Positions 60,926 to 64,000 of a stretch of DNA of 64,000 nt are shown in pieces. The stretch is from contig NZ_JARHUI010000007.1 of the NCBI RefSeq assembly GCF_029222925.1, positions 62,001 to 126,000 on the forward strand, written 5' to 3'. Below the pieces are notes generated by a model. That model worked only from the letters and a program-made list of their open reading frames with translations, had not been told where the DNA came from and searched no databases. The DNA is from Algoriphagus sp. CAU 1675. Its GTDB lineage: Bacteria > Bacteroidota > Bacteroidia > Cytophagales > Cyclobacteriaceae. Position 1 is the first letter of the stretch; the number at the start of each line of letters is the position of its first letter. The translations under genes were made by a program, and so were the position numbers.

Positions 60926-61993
60926 ATGAAGACTTCTTTAGCATTTCCGATACGTAAAACTCAGCATTCCCATTTAGCCGGCACCGACTTTTCCAATTTG
61001 GTTTTCGGAAAGACCATCTCTGACCACATGTTTGTGGCAGACTATAGAAACGGAGAATGGAGTGATCTTCGAATTGAGCCCTATGCTCCCATGCAACTCA
61101 ATCCTTCCAATGCTGCTCTACATTATGGGCAGTCTATTTTTGAGGGTATGAAGGCTTATAAAAATGAGGAAGGGGAAATTCTGGTGTTCAGGGCAGATGC
61201 CAACTGGAGTAGAATGAATGAGTCTGCTGAGAGAATGTGCATGCCTTATCTTCCGAAGGAAATTTTTATGGAGGGAATGACACAGCTCTTGGATCTGGAT
61301 AGAGATTGGGTGCCTTCAGCCAAAGGCTCTTCACTTTATATCCGCCCCTTCATGTTTGCTATGGATGATTACATCGGTGTAAAGCCATCAGACACCTATA
61401 GATTTATCATTTTCACCTGCCCTGTAGGAAACTATTATTCCAAACCGGTAAGTGTAAAGGTGGAAACAAAATTCACCAGAGCCACTGAAGGAGGTACTGG
61501 AGCTGCAAAAACTGCCGGTAACTATGCTGCTTCCCTTTACCCAGCCCTACAGGCCCAAAAAGCGGGCTATGACCAATTGCTTTGGACGGATGGAAAAACC
61601 CACTCCAAAATCGAGGAGAGTGGCACCATGAACGTGATGTTCAAAATCAACGGGACTTTATTGACTGCTCCTGTCAACGGAGGTACCATCCTAAAAGGAA
61701 TTACAAGGGATTCTGTGATCCAATTGGCCAAGGATTGGAATCAGCCTCTCGAAGAACGTTTTGTAACGGTTTCAGAATTGAAGGAAGCCCTGGAAAACGG
61801 AAGCCTGGAAGAAGCATTTGGAACAGGGACTGCAGCAACCATTGCTCATATCCGTCTGATCAATATTGATGGTAAGGATTATGAATTACCCGGTAAAACA
61901 AGTGATGCATTCTCCTACCGGGTTTTGGATGCCCTTGATGGCATCAAGTATGGATCCATTGCTGATCCCCATGAATGGATCATAAAAATTTGA
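60926..61993 (+). CDS. ilvE: Branched-chain amino acid aminotransferase
   Basis: This 355-residue class IV PLP aminotransferase handles the last step of Ile, Leu and Val synthesis or the first step of their breakdown. Seen are LHYGQSIFEGMKAYKNE, RPFMFAMDDYIGVKPSD, KTAGNYAASLYPALQAQ and IEESGTMNVMFKI, with the glutamate of the PLP site; the Schiff-base Lys is in the KTAGNYAAS segment. A terminator follows. Confidence 0.94.
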   Translation: MKTSLAFPIRKTQHSHLAGTDFSNLVFGKTISDHMFVADYRNGEWSDLRIEPYAPMQLNPSNAALHYGQSIFEGMKAYKNEEGEILVFRADANWSRMNESAERMCMPYLPKEIFMEGMTQLLDLDRDWVPSAKGSSLYIRPFMFAMDDYIGVKPSDTYRFIIFTCPVGNYYSKPVSVKVETKFTRATEGGTGAAKTAGNYAASLYPALQAQKAGYDQLLWTDGKTHSKIEESGTMNVMFKINGTLLTAPVNGGTILKGITRDSVIQLAKDWNQPLEERFVTVSELKEALENGSLEEAFGTGTAATIAHIRLINIDGKDYELPGKTSDAFSYRVLDALDGIKYGSIADPHEWIIKI

Positions 61994-62013
61994 AATAGAA
62001 ATTTTCTATAAAC

Positions 62014-62046
62014 AAAAGAAGCTGCTCTCCAAGGGCAGCTTCTTTT
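62014..62046 (+). terminator. Terminator of ilvE
   Basis: AAAAGAAGCTGC pairs with GCAGCTTCTTTT over a 9-base loop, then ATTT. Confidence 0.85.
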
Positions 62047-62078
62047 ATTTAGAGTCAATAGTACCAAAATACGTTCAA

Positions 62079-62109
62079 GACCTGTCAGGTTTTGAAAACC
62101 TGACAGGTC
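62079..62109. repeat. 31-base perfect palindrome, REP-like
   Basis: GACCTGTCAGGTTTT and AAAACCTGACAGGTC are exact reverse complements around one G. It lies between ilvE and kdsB, after the ilvE terminator. The sequence has the form of a dispersed palindromic element often seen in Bacteroidota intergenic regions. Confidence 0.65.
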
Positions 62110-62184
62110 TCTTCAACTTTCATGGCTGAGCGTGAATTTACCCAATTCATTAATTTTTCAAGAAACCCAGTTTTGAAATTCTGA

Positions 62185-62910
62185 TCAAATGGTTTTCCTC
62201 AAATATTCCCGGGCAATTTCCAAATCCTCCTTGGTATCTATGGCAATGGACTGGTAAAGGGATTCTACCATTCTGATTTTAATTCCGTGTTCCAACAGGC
62301 GAAGTTGCTCCAGCATTTCCAGCTGTTCCAAATTGCCCTTAGGCCAGGAAGTAAAGGATTGGAGCATTTCCCTTCTATAGCCATAAATCCCTATATGTCT
62401 TTTATACGTCAATCCCGGAATATTCTCCCGATTGTAGGGAATAGGCGAGCGGGAAAAATAAAGTGCATCGGAATGCTGGTCCAATACTACTTTGACCGCA
62501 TTGGGGTTAGCTGCTTCTCCCTCCGAAATGGTAGCGTAAAGAGAAGCCACCTGAACTGATTTATCCTCAAAGACATTCACCAAATCCCTTAAGGATTTTG
62601 CATCCTGAAAGGGCTCATCCCCCTGAACATTGACCACCAAGTCAGCCTCCACTTCAGTGAGCGTTTCGGCAATTCTATCTGAACCACTCTCGTGAGACTT
62701 TTTACTGAAAAACACCTTCCCTCCTATGGCTTCAATCTGTTTTTGGATCTCCTCATGATCAGTCACTACCCAGACCTCATCAAAAACTCCTGTTTGCTTC
62801 GTACTTAAATAAGTCCGCTGAATTACCGATTTACCTTCCAGATCCTGGATCAGTTTGGCCGGTAATCGGGTGGAAGCATATCGTGCAGGAATGAGGGCAG
62901 CTACTTTCAT
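62185..62910 (-). CDS. kdsB: 3-deoxy-manno-octulosonate cytidylyltransferase KdsB
   Basis: This 241-residue enzyme activates Kdo with CTP for lipopolysaccharide. It opens LIPARYASTRLPAKLIQDLEG, has KKSHESGSDRIAETL, VNVQGDEPFQDAKSL, YFSRSPIPYNRENIPG and the late YQSIAIDTKEDLEIAREYL. Length matches the family. It is a single gene on the minus strand. Confidence 0.95.
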   Translation of the reverse strand: MKVAALIPARYASTRLPAKLIQDLEGKSVIQRTYLSTKQTGVFDEVWVVTDHEEIQKQIEAIGGKVFFSKKSHESGSDRIAETLTEVEADLVVNVQGDEPFQDAKSLRDLVNVFEDKSVQVASLYATISEGEAANPNAVKVVLDQHSDALYFSRSPIPYNRENIPGLTYKRHIGIYGYRREMLQSFTSWPKGNLEQLEMLEQLRLLEHGIKIRMVESLYQSIAIDTKEDLEIAREYLRKTI

Positions 62911-63010
62911 GAATGGGCTATACTTAGGGGAATAAAGGTACGGAAAGTGAATTCATTCGATTAAAAAAATGGACTACTAATCCATTAAATTAAAGGGTAT
63001 AAGCAATCTG

Positions 63011-64000
63011 TTACACTCTGAATTTACTTAACAACCTAGAAAGCCAGGAAGAGGTAGGACTCTTGCTGTTATCTTGATCATAATAGGCTCCTGTATATTC
63101 ATTTTTCCGCATATAGGAATAATTGTAACCATATCCGTAATTATATCCTCCAAAGTCATATACATCCATTCCTGCTTTCAAACCATTGAAGACCGCATAA
63201 ATATTATCAATCTGATCATTTGCATACAGATCATTGACCATCATCAGGTAACGTTTATGGGTATAATCTTGTCTAACTATATACAAGTTGACATCAGAAA
63301 ATCTCAATAGGTCCATGGTTTCGGAAACCAATCCAATTGGAGGGGTATCCATTACCACCACATCAAATTCCTCCTCCAAAGAGCTTAAGAAATCGTTCAT
63401 TTTATCCTTAAGCAGCAATTCAGCAGGATTCGGGGGAATAGGGCCTGAAGGAACCACATAAAGATTTTCATAGGGAGTTTGAACGATAATCTCCTCCCGG
63501 CTCGCTTTATCTACCAAATAATTGGAAAGTCCTGTTTGATTTGAAACCCCCAGGTATTCTGAGATTTTTGGACGTCTCAAATCCAAGCCTACGATCAAGG
63601 TCTTCTTCCCGCTCAGCGCAATGGCTGAGGCTAAATTGATACTTACAAAGGTTTTTCCTTCACCGGAAACTGATGAAGTCACAAGTATTTTCTTGCACTT
63701 TTTATCACTGGCAATGTAAAACAAAGCGGACCTTAGAGAGCGGAAGGACTCTGAAACCATGGACTTTGGAAACTCCTGAACCAAGAGGTTGGTATCCTTT
63801 GTACTGTGACCAATTGTTCCCAGCAGGGGAATTCTCAAGACATTCTTAAGCTGGATTTGGTCTACAATTTTATTGTTGAGGTAATGATATAGCAATAAAA
63901 TACTGAGGGGGATGATTAATCCCAGGCCAAAAGCAAGACCATAGTTTTGGGATTTTTTTGGAAAAATAAGACTTCCTCTACGAGCATAATCCAGAACTGA
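63011..64000 (-). CDS. Wzc-like polysaccharide tyrosine autokinase (partial, N-terminus beyond window)
   Basis: The frame is open from the right edge and ends at 63011, giving about 329 residues. The visible part starts at the end of the Wzz-type domain (VLDYARRGSLIFPKKSQ), then a membrane helix (FGLGLIIPLSILLLY) and a cytosolic BY-kinase domain: Walker A TSSVSGEGKTFVSINLA, Walker A' LIVGLDLRRPKI, Walker B VVMDTPPIG. The tail is Tyr-rich (GGYNYGYGYNYSYM and more), the usual site of autophosphorylation. It would control export and chain length of exopolysaccharide. The start codon is outside the window. Confidence 0.9.
   Translation of the reverse strand, partial: SVLDYARRGSLIFPKKSQNYGLAFGLGLIIPLSILLLYHYLNNKIVDQIQLKNVLRIPLLGTIGHSTKDTNLLVQEFPKSMVSESFRSLRSALFYIASDKKCKKILVTSSVSGEGKTFVSINLASAIALSGKKTLIVGLDLRRPKISEYLGVSNQTGLSNYLVDKASREEIIVQTPYENLYVVPSGPIPPNPAELLLKDKMNDFLSSLEEEFDVVVMDTPPIGLVSETMDLLRFSDVNLYIVRQDYTHKRYLMMVNDLYANDQIDNIYAVFNGLKAGMDVYDFGGYNYGYGYNYSYMRKNEYTGAYYDQDNSKSPTSSWLSRLLSKFRV

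Overview
The window looks like a chromosomal segment from a Bacteroidota bacterium, most likely order Cytophagales, family Cyclobacteriaceae (Algoriphagus-like). This is inferred from gene content, not from a search. Pointers are the fused E1 alpha/beta 2-oxoacid dehydrogenase, the YbiT-type ABC-F protein, the split transketolase, the rpmF-fabH-efp-accB-accC run, the IgGFc-binding-like surface protein, the S9 DPP-IV-like peptidase, many small lipoproteins, and promoter motifs of the Bacteroidota TTTG / TAnnTTTG type. By eye the G+C content is in the low to mid 40s percent and even throughout. I see no tRNA, CRISPR array, prophage or insertion sequence.

Layout. At 1-5963 there is a cut-off surface protein (minus), then ybiT, a sodium:solute symporter, an RlmI-type rRNA methyltransferase and a small membrane protein. 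At 6027-10184 (minus) are a HIT protein, greA and the packed run rsmA-mgtE-serA-like. At 10294-15969 (plus) are pdxA, a yceD/DUF177 protein, rpmF, fabH, efp, accB and accC, which link translation to the first steps of fatty-acid synthesis. At 16602-23242 is a tight four-gene operon: a lipoprotein with planctomycete-type c-haem and DUF1549/DUF1553 domains, a Tat-exported DUF1501 protein, a membrane c-haem/LRR protein and a cytoplasmic SIS sugar-phosphate protein. It faces a GH20 hexosaminidase gene that has lost its catalytic domain. This is the best candidate here for a poorly described system.

At 24235-35707 are PPK2, a NagX-like acyltransferase, a DPP-IV-like peptidase, a DUF3109 protein, the RNase P RNA (rnpB), a sigma-54-type response regulator without a DNA-binding domain, a 39-residue lipoprotein missed by ORF-length cut-offs, a LuxE-like adenylating protein, a lipoprotein and the E1 fusion. 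At 36140-46916 are alanine dehydrogenase, a zinc alcohol dehydrogenase, a LysE exporter, yggS, a DUF423 protein, and an envelope set (PBP4-type carboxypeptidase, LD-carboxypeptidase, GDSL hydrolase, FAH-family protein, M23 peptidase), then bcp. At 46927-50996 are the two transketolase halves, a GNAT protein and a GH99/WbsX-like lipoprotein. At 51028-64000 are a TIGR02757 protein, a LysM/RlpA-like protein, an NfeD protein, a truncated haemoglobin, plsC, gatC with a large membrane/TPR protein, an ABC ATPase, a cobalamin adenosyltransferase, a branched-chain aminotransferase, kdsB and the C-terminal half of a Wzc-like tyrosine kinase.

Most convergent pairs are separated by strong hairpins with A/T flanks that can terminate both strands. 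Two short palindromic elements (38578-38619 and 62079-62109) look like dispersed REP-type repeats. Most of the window is housekeeping. The unusual points are degenerate active sites and domain losses in otherwise recognisable families: ybiT, the GH20 remnant, the NtrC-like regulator, the LuxE-like protein and the E1 thiamine site.
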